Source: Bacteroidota bacterium (GTDB lineage Bacteria; Bacteroidota; Bacteroidia; Chitinophagales; Chitinophagaceae). From it: 53,280 nucleotides of DNA. Positions 9,386-18,633 of the stretch are shown one piece after another. Below the pieces are notes generated by a model, which worked only from the letters and a program-made list of their open reading frames with translations, was not told the origin of the DNA and did no database searches. The stretch's first letter is position 1. Each line of letters begins with the position of its first letter. The DNA lies in assembly GCA_003175695.1 (NCBI GenBank), contig PSRA01000257.1:1-53280 (forward strand). Reading direction: 5' to 3'. A program made the position numbers and the translations under genes.

Positions 9386-9498
9386 CAAAGAATTTCACCC
9401 GCCACGGCGGGCAAAGGAGACGCAAAGACACGCAAAGGTAGCGCCCTGCCAGCTTTGCGACTTTACACCCCCTTGTCGCCTTTGCTTGAAAATTCTTT
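9386..9498. repeat. GCAAAGG-type interspersed element, copy A
   Basis: Fills the gap between the LytTR gene and the aldehyde dehydrogenase gene. Its ends are inverted copies of CAAAGAATTTCA (9386-9397 and 9486-9498, one base inserted). Inside are a CCCGCC/GGCGGG mini-hairpin (9398-9411), direct copies of GCAAAG (9411, 9422, 9432) and their complements CTTTGCG and GCCTTTGC. The core AAAGGTAGCG...CAGCTTTGCG is shared with the copy at 14371. It has no coding potential and could act as a terminator or mobile palindromic unit. Confidence 0.7.
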
Positions 9499-9500
9499 GA

Positions 9501-10199
9501 TTAACTCATTCTCCCTTCCATCGCAGCAAAGAAACTTTCACTGTAACTAACTCCGATAGGAATTTCTTTGTCTGCAATGCGCACTTTACTCTTGCTGACA
9601 TTTTCAATTTTGCTGACGGGAACAATGTACGAGCGGTGAACGCGGAGGAATTCCTTGGAAGGCAATTTTTGCATGATCGTTTTCAGCGTCATGAGCGTAA
9701 GGATAGATTTTTGCGGAAGATAGATCTTGATGTAGTCATCCAATCCTTCGATATAAAGAATGTCTTTCAAATTTACTTTGACCATCTGGTAATCAGACTT
9801 CACAAATATATATCCCTGGTGCAACTCCTGGTTACTGATGTATTCGAGGTATTCTTTCGCCTTATAAATCGCTTTGAGGAAGCGGTCATATTCGATCGGC
9901 TTCAGCAAATAATCTATAGCATCAACGTTAAATCCATCTACTGCATATTCTCCATAAGCTGTAGTGAAGATGACAGCCGTATTCTTCGGCTGGAATGTCC
10001 TGAGAAAATCAATCCCATTAATATCGGGCATCTGAATGTCCAGAAAAAGAATGTCTACAGGATTTGCCTCGAGCGCTTTCTTTGCTTCAAAAGGATCAGT
10101 ATATACGGCCTTGAGTTCCAGGAAATAAATTTTTGCGATGTATTTCTTGATCACTTCAAGAGCTAAGGGCTCATCATCAATGGCTATACATGTATACAT
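9501..10199 (-). CDS. LytTR-family response regulator
   Basis: A 232-residue two-component response regulator. An N-terminal receiver domain (1-118) has the acidic pocket IDDE near residue 8 and the phospho-acceptor Asp54 in FLDIQMPD. It is followed by a LytTR DNA-binding domain (about 130-230) with the typical FLRVHRSYIV segment. It is the partner of the histidine kinase immediately upstream. The genes overlap by one base (TAATG), which implies translational coupling. Possible targets are unknown; the neighbouring TonB-dependent receptor and aldehyde dehydrogenase are candidates by position only. Confidence 0.95.
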   Translation of the reverse strand: MYTCIAIDDEPLALEVIKKYIAKIYFLELKAVYTDPFEAKKALEANPVDILFLDIQMPDINGIDFLRTFQPKNTAVIFTTAYGEYAVDGFNVDAIDYLLKPIEYDRFLKAIYKAKEYLEYISNQELHQGYIFVKSDYQMVKVNLKDILYIEGLDDYIKIYLPQKSILTLMTLKTIMQKLPSKEFLRVHRSYIVPVSKIENVSKSKVRIADKEIPIGVSYSESFFAAMEGRMS

Positions 10200-11263
10200 T
10201 ACAGATCAATATTTAGATGAACAGTATGAGAGGATGCCGCATCTTCAATTTTGAGATCATAGTGATTCGGATATAAAAGATCCAGGCGCCTCCTTGTATT
10301 GTTAATACCAATTCCGGTCTTGTCAATTGGACTTGAATTGGCAACGAGGTGCTTATTATTTTTTATTCTGAAATAAATGCTGTCTCCACTGCCATTATTG
10401 TTATGGATTTCCAACAAGATAGATATTGGTGACATCTCTCTTGTGCTTACACCATACTTAAACGCGTTTTCTACAAATGGCAGGAAAAGCATGGGAGAAA
10501 TTTGCTTGCCGGTAGGATCACCCGCAATAGTAAAACCAATGCATGTTTTATCCGTCGTCCGGATCTTTTGCAATTCCAGGTAATCGGTAATAAATTGAAT
10601 CTCTTTTTCCAGCGACACCTGGTCGTTCTTGGCTTCCGTCAGCACATATCTCATGATATTGGAAAGCTTCAACACGGCAGTTCCTGTTTCGTCGGATTTC
10701 ACTTCTGCCAGCGAATAAATATTATTGAGTGTATTAAAAAGAAAATGCGGGTTGATCTGCGCTTTCAAAAACGATAATTCAGCCTGCAGCTTTTCATTTT
10801 CTATTTGCTTGTTTCTTCTTTCGGTTTGTAACCATTTATTGATCACTTTGAGACCAGTACTAAAGATGAAAACCAGCAGAAATATTGCGCTCGATCCGGG
10901 TGACAGGATTGGAGGCTTGAAATTGCGCGGCCTGTTCGGACGCAGGTTACTTGAAAACCGCTGTATATCTCCCACCAGGAGTTGATAGAGCCTGGGAAAA
11001 ATTCCAAAGAATATCAGCAGGACTACGATGAGAGAAAAATATGCAAAGGTCCTGTTGCGTTCGAGCAATTTAGGTATGAATACGTTCGTGTTGAGATAGT
11101 AAAATGCGATATAACATATATTACTCAACAAGAAGTAAAGTGTCAGGGCCTGTTCAGGAAAAAATGAAGCGTCAAGTGGCCGAGGAAAAAAGAAAAGCGG
11201 TAGCATGAGAAAACATCCCCATGCGGCTATATGTATGATGATCTGAATTATTCTCTTATTCAT
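10199..11263 (-). CDS. LytS-type sensor histidine kinase
   Basis: A 354-residue inner-membrane histidine kinase. Four predicted transmembrane helices (about 7-27, 38-58, 74-95 and 124-142) form the sensor part, with little periplasmic loop. A short coiled linker (145-168) leads to the His_kinase domain, with His173 in INPHFLFN as the phosphorylated residue. The C-terminal ATPase domain has the LPFVENAFKYG N-box and a GIGINN G-box. It signals to the LytTR regulator whose start codon overlaps its stop codon. The ligand is not apparent. A promoter-like box and an inverted repeat lie just upstream. Confidence 0.95.
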   Translation of the reverse strand: MNKRIIQIIIHIAAWGCFLMLPLFFFPRPLDASFFPEQALTLYFLLSNICYIAFYYLNTNVFIPKLLERNRTFAYFSLIVVLLIFFGIFPRLYQLLVGDIQRFSSNLRPNRPRNFKPPILSPGSSAIFLLVFIFSTGLKVINKWLQTERRNKQIENEKLQAELSFLKAQINPHFLFNTLNNIYSLAEVKSDETGTAVLKLSNIMRYVLTEAKNDQVSLEKEIQFITDYLELQKIRTTDKTCIGFTIAGDPTGKQISPMLFLPFVENAFKYGVSTREMSPISILLEIHNNNGSGDSIYFRIKNNKHLVANSSPIDKTGIGINNTRRRLDLLYPNHYDLKIEDAASSHTVHLNIDL

Positions 11264-11272
11264 CTCAGGTAG

Positions 11273-11290
11273 GCTGGTAAATATACCAGC
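11273..11290 (-). promoter_or_regulatory. Inverted repeat at the predicted 5' end of the kinase-regulator mRNA
   Basis: A perfect 7-bp dyad, GCTGGTA-AATA-TACCAGC, ends 10 bp before the histidine kinase start codon. It coincides with the transcription start predicted from the promoter box at 11295. It could be an operator or a 5'-terminal RNA hairpin. Confidence 0.5.
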
Positions 11291-11294
11291 TGAT

Positions 11295-11324
11295 CAAAAC
11301 TATAATTCTTTTGGCAGGAATAAA
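11295..11324 (-). promoter_or_regulatory. Promoter-like sequence for the two-component operon
   Basis: Read on the minus strand, TAGTTTTG (11302-11295) matches the Bacteroidota -7 consensus TAnnTTTG. A TTTA in the -33 position lies 18 bp upstream. The predicted start of transcription is about 25 bp before the kinase ATG. Confidence 0.5.
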
Positions 11325-11429
11325 GTTAAAGCTTTATGGGTAGGCAACTGCTAAGGAGTAAAATAGATGAAAGTGCTTTAAAAATCGGTGAATTTTTATC
11401 GCGGTTGCCTGCTAGAAATCATTACGTCG

Positions 11430-11468
11430 AGGATGTAGCTTTTTTCTGAAAAAAAAAAGCTACATCCT
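11430..11468. terminator. Strong hairpin downstream of the TonB-dependent receptor gene
   Basis: Perfect 10-bp arms AGGATGTAGC/GCTACATCCT enclose a T6...A10 segment that can itself pair, giving about 16 bp of continuous stem with a 3-nt loop. It sits 32 bp past the receptor stop codon. No clear T-run follows on the minus strand, so termination or 3'-end stabilisation is inferred. The remainder of 11303-11499 shows nothing else. Confidence 0.5.
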
Positions 11469-11499
11469 TATTGAGATCAATCAAGATTTCGGTCCATTA

Positions 11500-14331
11500 T
11501 CAAAAGTTCAAAGCCAGTTTTCCAAACAACCTCACGCCATTAAATCCCATTTGCACAGAATCCCACGGCCCGCCAGATTCATTATCAAATGCCCAGTTTC
11601 TTGCCAATGGATTGACACCCAGGTCCGGGTGAACATTGAAAATATTATCCGCTCCTACGAAAAGCGTGACGTTCTTGTTGAATTTGTATGATGCATAGAC
11701 ATCAGTTGTCATTTTACCATTATAATTGAAATTCTCAGGTACAAGAACGTTAGGGTCGGCATCCGTTGGTACCATTGGATTTATACCAGTTTGATTCGGA
11801 TTGTCTGCGGTTGCATCGCCAAAACCCAGCAACACTATTTTTCCGAAATAAGTGAGATGGGCACCGAGGCCAACCTTTGCCATATTGTATTCCAAACCGA
11901 GCGAGAATTTTGAGTTGGGAGCCGAAGCCACCAGGAACGCCTCTTCTCTATCACTGAAGAATGTTTTTTGATGAAGTTTCGTGTCATTCAAAATATCCGG
12001 GATATGAATTTCATCGACAGTCATGTTTTGAATATTTCCGGCAAGCAGGAATTTGACGCTTTGGTTGCCCCATCTCTTCGTATAATCAATTACAATGTCG
12101 ATGCCTTTATTGGTTGTACTGACCGCGTTGGCAAAAAACTGAGCCGTTGACACACCAATCGCTTTCAGCTTGTCCGTGAACTCAGCGGGCAATGTATTGT
12201 CGTCTGCACTAAATAAACCCGACAGCACTATTCTGTTTTTTACTTTGACAATGTATCCATCGACCGTTACGATCAAGCCCGGCGTCGGTTTCCATGAGAA
12301 TCCAAGACTGCCATTGACTGACGTCTCCTGTTTTAATTCCGGAATACCCGCTGCTTTTGTTATCGGATCATTGTTGTTTGCGATGCGGGATTGAATGAGT
12401 ACACCGCCACTGAAAGAAGTGAGTGTGTTACTAAAATTGATCTGCTGCAAAGAAGGCGCTCTATATCCAGTGCTGACGGAACCCCGGATATTGAAATCTT
12501 CTGAAATCTTATAGCGTGTAGCCAGTTTGTACGTACTCACAAATCCAAAATCAGAATAATTTTCAATTCTAACAGCACCATCCAGTAGCCAGTTCCTGGT
12601 CACATTCAATTCGGCATCCACATAGGCTGCAAAATTGGACCTGTTTGCATTCACGACGTCATTTGGACTGAACCCCGGGAAGCCCTGAGCTCCTGGGGCA
12701 GGCGTCCGCAAAGAATCAGAAGTAAGGTTAGGATAAACCATAGGTGTCGTGCTGTAACTGCCATATGAACCGAATTCGCCTTTATAGATCGTATATCTCT
12801 CAAAACGAAATTCTGCTCCCATTCCGAGGTTCAAACCCGATGCCACGGAGCTATATGATTTGCTAAAGTCGAGATTGAGCGTTTCCTGGAGAAAATTGAA
12901 ACCACCGTCGTCAAAATGATTAGGAGAAGAAAACCCAATGTTAGAAGCATTGAAAGTCTTGTCGCCAAAATAATTAAAGTCATTTTTGCCCAACGTGTTG
13001 CTCAGGTCCCAATTCCATCCATTGTTGGTAACTCCCTTGAATCCGAATGCAACTGAAGCATCCAGGATGCGCGTTTGGATGTGTGGGTTATAATAAATTT
13101 CTCCGTCCCCCGCAGTCCGCATAATATCGGGCCGGTAGAGCAAATGCCCATTTTGGTCTACGGGAAAACGTTCCGGCTTGGCGCTCCAGTTTCTCGTATA
13201 GGCATAGGCGTCAGAATATTTATAGTTGTATCCGCCGAAAGAATAAAAGGTCGTTTTGGTGCCGGGAGCGACAGGCAGCTCCATATTATACATAATGCCT
13301 GCGGCAGCCAAAGATGCATCACCAAATGCACGACGGCTGGTATTTAGAGGCAAGGCGTCAGGGTGACTGAAATCATTGTCTGCAACCTGCCTGAACGTTT
13401 TACCCTGACTAAGCAGATCGACAGCAACATTTACATAGCCACCTTGTTTACCGATGGCAAATCCGTTATCAGCAGAAAGTGCAAACGTGTTTCCATCGAG
13501 AGGTTGGCTGTAATAATATTGATTACCGGCCCTTGCCTGGTATGCGTTGAATTTCTTATCATAATATCCGGCCCAACCTGCATTTACATTCCAGTGATTG
13601 ATATCTTTTTTTAGAATGATGTTGATGACGCCAGCGATCGCATCAGACCCGTATTGTGCCGATGCCCCGTCACGAAGAATTTCGATACGATCAACCGCAG
13701 CTTCAGGAAATGCGTTCAGATCAACCCCCGAATTTCCTCTTCCCCGGGTCCCAAAAAGAGTAACGAATGCTGTTTGATGCCTTCTTTTGCCGTTGATCAT
13801 TACAAGCGTTTGATCGGGACCTAATCCGCGTAACGTACCCAAATCAATATGGTCCGCGCCATCTGCGCCACTTTGTTTATTGTAATTGAAGGAAGGTGCT
13901 GCATAATTCAGAACCGAAGTCAGGTCCATCCTGGCTGTAGGAAGTCCAATCTGGTTCACTTTTAACACATCAACCGGAACGGCAGTTTCAGTTTTTGCTC
14001 GCCCGGCAGTACGCGTTCCTACAAATACAATTTCTGACAACTCGGATGTGTTCGGGTTGAGAAAAAGTGACAATTTTGAAAGATCGCCCACCGTCACTTC
14101 CATCGTTTCATAACTGACAAAACTTACCTGAATCGTTTCGCCATCTGAAGCCGTAATCTGGAAACTGCCATCATTATTGGTAACGGTGCCGGAACTCTTT
14201 CCTTTGATTTTTACCGATACACCTGAGAGTGGTTGCTTGGTTCGGGAATCTTTTACTGTACCGGTTATGGTTTTTTGGCCGAATGCCAGGTAGGTGCTGA
14301 ACAATAGCAGTAAGGTCAGGTAATTTTTCAT
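11500..14331 (-). CDS. TonB-dependent outer-membrane receptor with CarboxypepD_reg-like domain
   Basis: A 943-residue outer-membrane active transporter powered by TonB. A signal peptide (1-18, ending AFGQ) precedes a carboxypeptidase-regulatory-like domain (about 20-100), then a plug domain (about 115-245, with the typical GASAQYGSDAIAGVINI segment) and a 22-strand barrel ending in a terminal aromatic, LALNF. No SusD-like lipoprotein is adjacent, so it is not a classical SusCD glycan system. The substrate may be a siderophore, cofactor or peptide and cannot be told from sequence. It is followed on the same strand by the LytS/LytTR pair after 236 bp. Confidence 0.93.
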   Translation of the reverse strand: MKNYLTLLLLFSTYLAFGQKTITGTVKDSRTKQPLSGVSVKIKGKSSGTVTNNDGSFQITASDGETIQVSFVSYETMEVTVGDLSKLSLFLNPNTSELSEIVFVGTRTAGRAKTETAVPVDVLKVNQIGLPTARMDLTSVLNYAAPSFNYNKQSGADGADHIDLGTLRGLGPDQTLVMINGKRRHQTAFVTLFGTRGRGNSGVDLNAFPEAAVDRIEILRDGASAQYGSDAIAGVINIILKKDINHWNVNAGWAGYYDKKFNAYQARAGNQYYYSQPLDGNTFALSADNGFAIGKQGGYVNVAVDLLSQGKTFRQVADNDFSHPDALPLNTSRRAFGDASLAAAGIMYNMELPVAPGTKTTFYSFGGYNYKYSDAYAYTRNWSAKPERFPVDQNGHLLYRPDIMRTAGDGEIYYNPHIQTRILDASVAFGFKGVTNNGWNWDLSNTLGKNDFNYFGDKTFNASNIGFSSPNHFDDGGFNFLQETLNLDFSKSYSSVASGLNLGMGAEFRFERYTIYKGEFGSYGSYSTTPMVYPNLTSDSLRTPAPGAQGFPGFSPNDVVNANRSNFAAYVDAELNVTRNWLLDGAVRIENYSDFGFVSTYKLATRYKISEDFNIRGSVSTGYRAPSLQQINFSNTLTSFSGGVLIQSRIANNNDPITKAAGIPELKQETSVNGSLGFSWKPTPGLIVTVDGYIVKVKNRIVLSGLFSADDNTLPAEFTDKLKAIGVSTAQFFANAVSTTNKGIDIVIDYTKRWGNQSVKFLLAGNIQNMTVDEIHIPDILNDTKLHQKTFFSDREEAFLVASAPNSKFSLGLEYNMAKVGLGAHLTYFGKIVLLGFGDATADNPNQTGINPMVPTDADPNVLVPENFNYNGKMTTDVYASYKFNKNVTLFVGADNIFNVHPDLGVNPLARNWAFDNESGGPWDSVQMGFNGVRLFGKLALNF

Positions 14332-14370
14332 GACTTGTTAGTTTGGTTACTGTAATTTAATAAGAAATTA

Positions 14371-14430
14371 CACGCAAAGGAGCAAAAGAAGCGTAAAGGT
14401 AACGGGCTGTCAGCTTTGCGTTTTTGGGTG
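14371..14430. repeat. GCAAAGG-type interspersed element, copy B
   Basis: Lies between panB and the TonB-dependent receptor gene. CGCAAAGGAGC...GTAAAGGTAACGGGCTGTCAGCTTTGCG repeats the core of copy A (9386-9498) with a few substitutions. CGCAAAG and CTTTGCG form the inverted arms. No reading frame. Confidence 0.65.
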
Positions 14431-14445
14431 AAACCTACTTTAGTA

Positions 14446-15261
14446 CTAATACTGCTCTTGTTCGCTCGGGAAATCCAGACTCTTCACATCCTTGATATAG
14501 GATTGAACTGCCTTGGTCACTTCGTCGTGAAGTGACAAATACTGGCGCAGAAAACGGGGTTTGAATTCATTGTTAATGCCCAGCAGATCATGCATAACCA
14601 GCACCTGTCCATCGCAATATCTTCCGGCACCGATACCTATAACCGGGATGCTTAATTGCAAGGCAACTTCCCTTGCCAGGAGTGCCGGTATTTTTTCGAG
14701 AACAATGGCAAAGCAGCCCGCCTCTTCCAACAACCTGGCATCCTTCTTAAGTTTCTCCGCTTCGGCCTCTTCTTTGGCCCTGACAGTATATGTACCGAAT
14801 TTATAGATGGATTGAGGCGTCAGCCCCAAATGTCCCATTACGGGTACTCCGGCAGCTATGATCTTCTTCACCGACTCCAGAACCTCTTCGCCACCTTCTA
14901 ATTTAATGGCATGTGCACCAGTTTCCTTCATGATGCGAAAGGTGGAGATCAGTGCTTCATTGGAATTAGACTGATATGAACCAAAGGGGAGGTCGACAAC
15001 CACCAGGCTGCGATTAACACCACGGATCACGGAAGAAGCATGATAGATCATTTGATCCAGTGTGATAGGCAGGGTAGTTTCATGACCCGCCATCACATTC
15101 GATGCAGAGTCGCCCACCAGGATGACGTCGATCCCTGCGCCATCAAATATTTTGGCGAAAGAAAAATCGTAGGCCGTGATCATAGAGATCTTTTCTTTGT
15201 TCGCCTTCATCATTTGCAGGGAATGGGTAGTAACCTTTTTGAATTCTTTCTTTGCTGGCAT
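14446..15261 (-). CDS. panB: 3-methyl-2-oxobutanoate hydroxymethyltransferase (PanB)
   Basis: The cytoplasmic enzyme that transfers a hydroxymethyl group from methylene-tetrahydrofolate to 2-oxoisovalerate, giving ketopantoate, the first committed step to pantothenate and coenzyme A. The 271-residue length is standard. Family motifs are present: [29 protein letters not shown] with metal-ligand Asp, HLGLTPQS and [18 protein letters not shown]. The start ATG gives the usual N-terminus. No other pantothenate gene is adjacent. Upstream is the intergenic hairpin at 15342. Confidence 0.97.
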   Translation of the reverse strand: MPAKKEFKKVTTHSLQMMKANKEKISMITAYDFSFAKIFDGAGIDVILVGDSASNVMAGHETTLPITLDQMIYHASSVIRGVNRSLVVVDLPFGSYQSNSNEALISTFRIMKETGAHAIKLEGGEEVLESVKKIIAAGVPVMGHLGLTPQSIYKFGTYTVRAKEEAEAEKLKKDARLLEEAGCFAIVLEKIPALLAREVALQLSIPVIGIGAGRYCDGQVLVMHDLLGINNEFKPRFLRQYLSLHDEVTKAVQSYIKDVKSLDFPSEQEQY

Positions 15262-15341
15262 GATCAGTAAATTAAATTCAGTTGAGTCAATAGTGGAGAG
15301 AAATGGCTCTGCATTTAGAATAAAACATGACTCTCAGAGTG

Positions 15342-15358
15342 TTCCCGCAAAGCGGGAA
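15342..15358. repeat. Short perfect hairpin between ppx and panB
   Basis: TTCCCGC-AAA-GCGGGAA forms a 7-bp stem with a triloop, next to a second small palindrome (ACTCTcAGAGT, 15330-15340). Neither is followed by a T-run on the minus strand. It may mark the 3' end of the ppk1-ppx transcript or be a palindromic repeat unit. Confidence 0.4.
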
Positions 15359-15414
15359 ATTTGAAGCGGTGCTAAGGTAGGAAAATTTAAAATAATGAAG
15401 CTGCGAGTAACCGA

Positions 15415-16311
15415 TCAGGCCCTGATCCCTTTCCTGATCAACTCTCCATACAAATGCTGGATGAGGCCGTCCGCCAACCCAATTTTGGGTACGAAAATTT
15501 CCGTCGCGTTTGCCCATCTCATAACGTTGATGTATATCTGAAGGGCAGGAACGATTACGTCTGCGCGATCCTCCTTAAGGTGGTACAATCTCATACGCTC
15601 TTTCACTGAAAAGCTTCCAAGTTCTTTGTAATAATCCTTGAGCAGATCAAGACTCAGGGGTTTGCCATCTTTCCTTTTAGACAAAGAAAAAACCTTGTTG
15701 ATGTTTCCGCCGGAACCAATGGCCACTACATCATTGTCATGCCCCTTCATTTCTTTCTTAATGAAATCTTTCATTTCTTCCCAAGAATTTTCCTGCACCT
15801 GATTCTTGAGCAGGCGTATTGTTCCAATGTTAAATGATTCTTTGAAAATCAATTTATTTACCGCGAAGAAAGTGAGTTCGGTACTACCGCCCCCCACGTC
15901 AATGTACAAATAGGAATGTTCCGTATCCAGGTTTTCAGCAATATGATTTTCATACACCAGCGTGGCCTCATCATCGCCAGTGATTACTTCTATTTCAATG
16001 CCCGTCTCATGTTTCACTTGCTCCAGTATGGACCGGGCATTCACGGCATCACGCATAGCAGAGGTGGCAGCTGCCTTAAAGTATTTTACATCATATGCGT
16101 CGATCAGATACCTGAAAGCCTGGATGGTGTTGATGATCATCGTCACCTTTTCCTGGGAGATTCTTGTTTTCTCAAATACATCAAACCCAAGCCGTAGAGG
16201 TACGCGGATTAAATTGAGTTTGTTGAATTCAGGTTTGTTGTTAATCATCACAACATCTGAGATGAGCAACCTTGCTGCGTTGCTCCCGATGTCTATTGCT
16301 GCCAGTCTCAT
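15415..16311 (-). CDS. Ppx/GppA-family exopolyphosphatase
   Basis: A 298-residue phosphatase of the ASKHA fold that removes terminal phosphate from polyphosphate or from pppGpp. The N-terminal phosphate-binding loop AIDIGSNAARLL and the second motif YIDVGGGSTEL are intact, along with the GSGGNINK adenosine-type motif. It is the short, two-domain form without the C-terminal HD extension, which is normal in Bacteroidota. It starts 15 bp after ppk1 on the same strand, so synthesis and breakdown of polyphosphate are encoded in one operon. Exopolyphosphatase is favoured over guanosine pentaphosphatase from this context only. Confidence 0.92.
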   Translation of the reverse strand: MRLAAIDIGSNAARLLISDVVMINNKPEFNKLNLIRVPLRLGFDVFEKTRISQEKVTMIINTIQAFRYLIDAYDVKYFKAAATSAMRDAVNARSILEQVKHETGIEIEVITGDDEATLVYENHIAENLDTEHSYLYIDVGGGSTELTFFAVNKLIFKESFNIGTIRLLKNQVQENSWEEMKDFIKKEMKGHDNDVVAIGSGGNINKVFSLSKRKDGKPLSLDLLKDYYKELGSFSVKERMRLYHLKEDRADVIVPALQIYINVMRWANATEIFVPKIGLADGLIQHLYGELIRKGIRA

Positions 16312-16326
16312 TTAATGGGTCAGTTT

Positions 16327-18453
16327 TCACACTGCAGAAACAATTTCCCTGTTCATTTCCGTTGTGGCCAGGTGGATAGTTTCTGCCGTTTTAATATTTT
16401 TTTGATGCAGATAATTATAGATTTCAATCTGGGAGCGGATCTTTTTCTTCGAATGATCCCGTTTATATTCGTTACTCAATTCATTGTCGAGCCACCTCGC
16501 CTTCACATTGTCCGACAATTGAATTTCCAGTATTGCCTTCAATTCACTAATGATCTGTTCGTCCAGAACCGGGCAAGTCGCTTCGACACGATGATCGAGG
16601 TTGCGTACCATCCAGTCGGCCGAAGATATATAAACTTTTTCTTTGCCTCCATTGTGAAATATAAACACCCTGGCGTGTTCAAGGTATTCATCAACTATAC
16701 TGATAGCTGAGACTGGTTTGATGAATTTTTTATTTTGGGAGAACATGCAAAAGATGCCACGAACGATCAATTTTAATTCGACTCCTGCACGGGCCGCGTC
16801 ATATAGTTTGTAGATCAACTCTTCGTCTGAAAGTGAATTCATCTTCAGGATGATCGAAGCGGGACGCTTGGCGCGGGCAAATTTTATCTCCCTGTTAATC
16901 ATTCTCAGCAATTCTTTCCGAAGCATGATGGGGCAGGGGATCAGCGTTTTACAGGACTTCAGGCTGGCAGTACCTTCTTTCCATTTTTCTAAATAGTTGA
17001 ACATCCTGTTGACATCCGCCATGATATTGCGGTTTGAAGTCAACAGGCAATGATCTCCATATAATTTGGCAGTTTTCTCATTCAAATTTCCCGTGCTTAC
17101 GAATCCATAGTGAATAGTTCTTGCGTCAACGCGCTTCTTGATGAGACACATTTTCGCATGCACCTTTTGGTTAGGAATGCTGACAATCACTTTCACTCCC
17201 TCTTCTTCCAGCCTGTCCTTCCATTCCAGGTTGGCTTCCTCTTCAAAACGGGCGCGGAGCTCTACCATGGCCGTTACACTCTTTCCATTTCTGACAGCGT
17301 TGATCAATGCATTGACCACTTTTGAGTTAGCAGCCAACCGGTAGCAGGTAATCTTGATTGAAGTAACATTCGGGTCGATGGCCGCCTCGCGCAGCAAATC
17401 AATAACAGGATTGAAGGAATGATATGGAAAATGGAGCATGACGTCCTGCTCTAGAACTATATCTGTTACCCGCTGTGTCTTCATCAGTGCGGGATGCATG
17501 AATGGTTTTTTTCTCTGGCCTTTTTTGGTGAAGACATCCGGAAAATCAATGAAATGCCTGAAATTATGTATCCGGCCACCGGGAATCAGGTTGCCTTTTT
17601 TTACCAGGTTCAGTCTTTTGATTAGAAATTGCAGCAGCCCCACATCCATCTCCCGGTCGTACACAAAGCGCACGGGTTTTCCTTTGCGCCGGTTCTTTAA
17701 ACCTCTTTCAATCTTTTGGATGAGCGACGTGGAGATATCATTATCTATGTCGATTTCGGCGTCTTTGGTCACTTTGAAAACCCATGACTGGTATTTGTCA
17801 TAACCAAAATATGAAAATATCCTGCTTAGATTGTACCTGACGACATCCTCCAGGAGGATGATATAATTTTCATCCGGACTCGTCGAAGGCAAGATCACAA
17901 ACCTTCCCAAAAGACGACTGGGTATTTCAATTAAAGCATAGGTCCTCTTCAGAGTCGCATCTTTCCGGGAAAGAACAACCCCCAGGTAGATGGATTTATC
18001 CCGCAAATAGGGAAACTGCGGAATGCTTTCAATCATCAGAGGAATAATATTCGGACGGACCTCCTCCTCAAAATAAGTCTGTACAAATTTTTGCTGGTCC
18101 TTATTGAGATCTTTTTCCGTTAGCAGAAAGATCTTTTCCTTTTCCAACTCTTCTGTAATCGACTCCCAGATTTCGTTGAACCGGTCCTGTTGCTCCAATA
18201 CTGTGTACTGTATTTCGTCCAGAATCTTTTCGGGGGCAATTTCCATGTGCATGTTTACCTTCCGGCCACTGAATTCTATCATGCGGTTTAAAGTGGCAAC
18301 CCTTACCCGGAAGAATTCATCCAGGTTATTGGAAAAAATGCCAAGGAAACGGAGTCTTTCTCTTAAAGGCACGGTGGGGTCGGCAGCTTCTTGTAATACA
18401 CGTCCATTAAATGACAGCCAACTAATATCCCGTGGAATCGTCTTTCTTTTCAT
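16327..18453 (-). CDS. ppk1: Polyphosphate kinase 1
   Basis: Polymerises the gamma-phosphate of ATP into inorganic polyphosphate. The 708-residue protein has the PPK1 N-terminal helical domain starting at RDISWLSFN, the head domain, and two PLD-like C-terminal domains. These include NQKVHAKM, whose His is the expected autophosphorylated residue, and STGNLNEKTAKLYGDH. I chose the ATG at 18453, which leads straight into the conserved KRKTIPRDISWL. The frame remains open upstream to a TTG at 18495, but that would add 14 residues not expected for the family. It forms an operon with ppx and is divergent from rpmB. Confidence 0.96.
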   Translation of the reverse strand: MKRKTIPRDISWLSFNGRVLQEAADPTVPLRERLRFLGIFSNNLDEFFRVRVATLNRMIEFSGRKVNMHMEIAPEKILDEIQYTVLEQQDRFNEIWESITEELEKEKIFLLTEKDLNKDQQKFVQTYFEEEVRPNIIPLMIESIPQFPYLRDKSIYLGVVLSRKDATLKRTYALIEIPSRLLGRFVILPSTSPDENYIILLEDVVRYNLSRIFSYFGYDKYQSWVFKVTKDAEIDIDNDISTSLIQKIERGLKNRRKGKPVRFVYDREMDVGLLQFLIKRLNLVKKGNLIPGGRIHNFRHFIDFPDVFTKKGQRKKPFMHPALMKTQRVTDIVLEQDVMLHFPYHSFNPVIDLLREAAIDPNVTSIKITCYRLAANSKVVNALINAVRNGKSVTAMVELRARFEEEANLEWKDRLEEEGVKVIVSIPNQKVHAKMCLIKKRVDARTIHYGFVSTGNLNEKTAKLYGDHCLLTSNRNIMADVNRMFNYLEKWKEGTASLKSCKTLIPCPIMLRKELLRMINREIKFARAKRPASIILKMNSLSDEELIYKLYDAARAGVELKLIVRGIFCMFSQNKKFIKPVSAISIVDEYLEHARVFIFHNGGKEKVYISSADWMVRNLDHRVEATCPVLDEQIISELKAILEIQLSDNVKARWLDNELSNEYKRDHSKKKIRSQIEIYNYLHQKNIKTAETIHLATTEMNREIVSAV

Positions 18454-18559
18454 ATCCTCGTTTGTCACTTTCTGCTGTTTTACAGTTGCTTGCAATGTAG
18501 ATAAACAAAAAGCTATCGGTAAATTAAGGAATTATTAAATACGTTTCCAAGTACCTTCC

Positions 18560-18571
18560 CTCATTAATGAG
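18560..18571. promoter_or_regulatory. Palindrome in the ppk1/rpmB divergent region
   Basis: CTCATTAATGAG is a perfect 12-bp palindrome. Its half ATTAATGAG recurs at 18641-18649, inside the rpmB promoter spacer. A regulator-binding role is possible but unproven. Confidence 0.35.
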
Positions 18572-18633
18572 TTAAAAACCAATCCTCCCAGTTTATAAGA
18601 TTGTTAGAATCTCCGAAAAAACTGTCGAATCTT

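Noticed and set aside
11500-14331. Reading the TonB-dependent receptor as SusC
   Set aside because: No SusD-like gene is adjacent and it lacks the SusC-type plug motifs I would expect.
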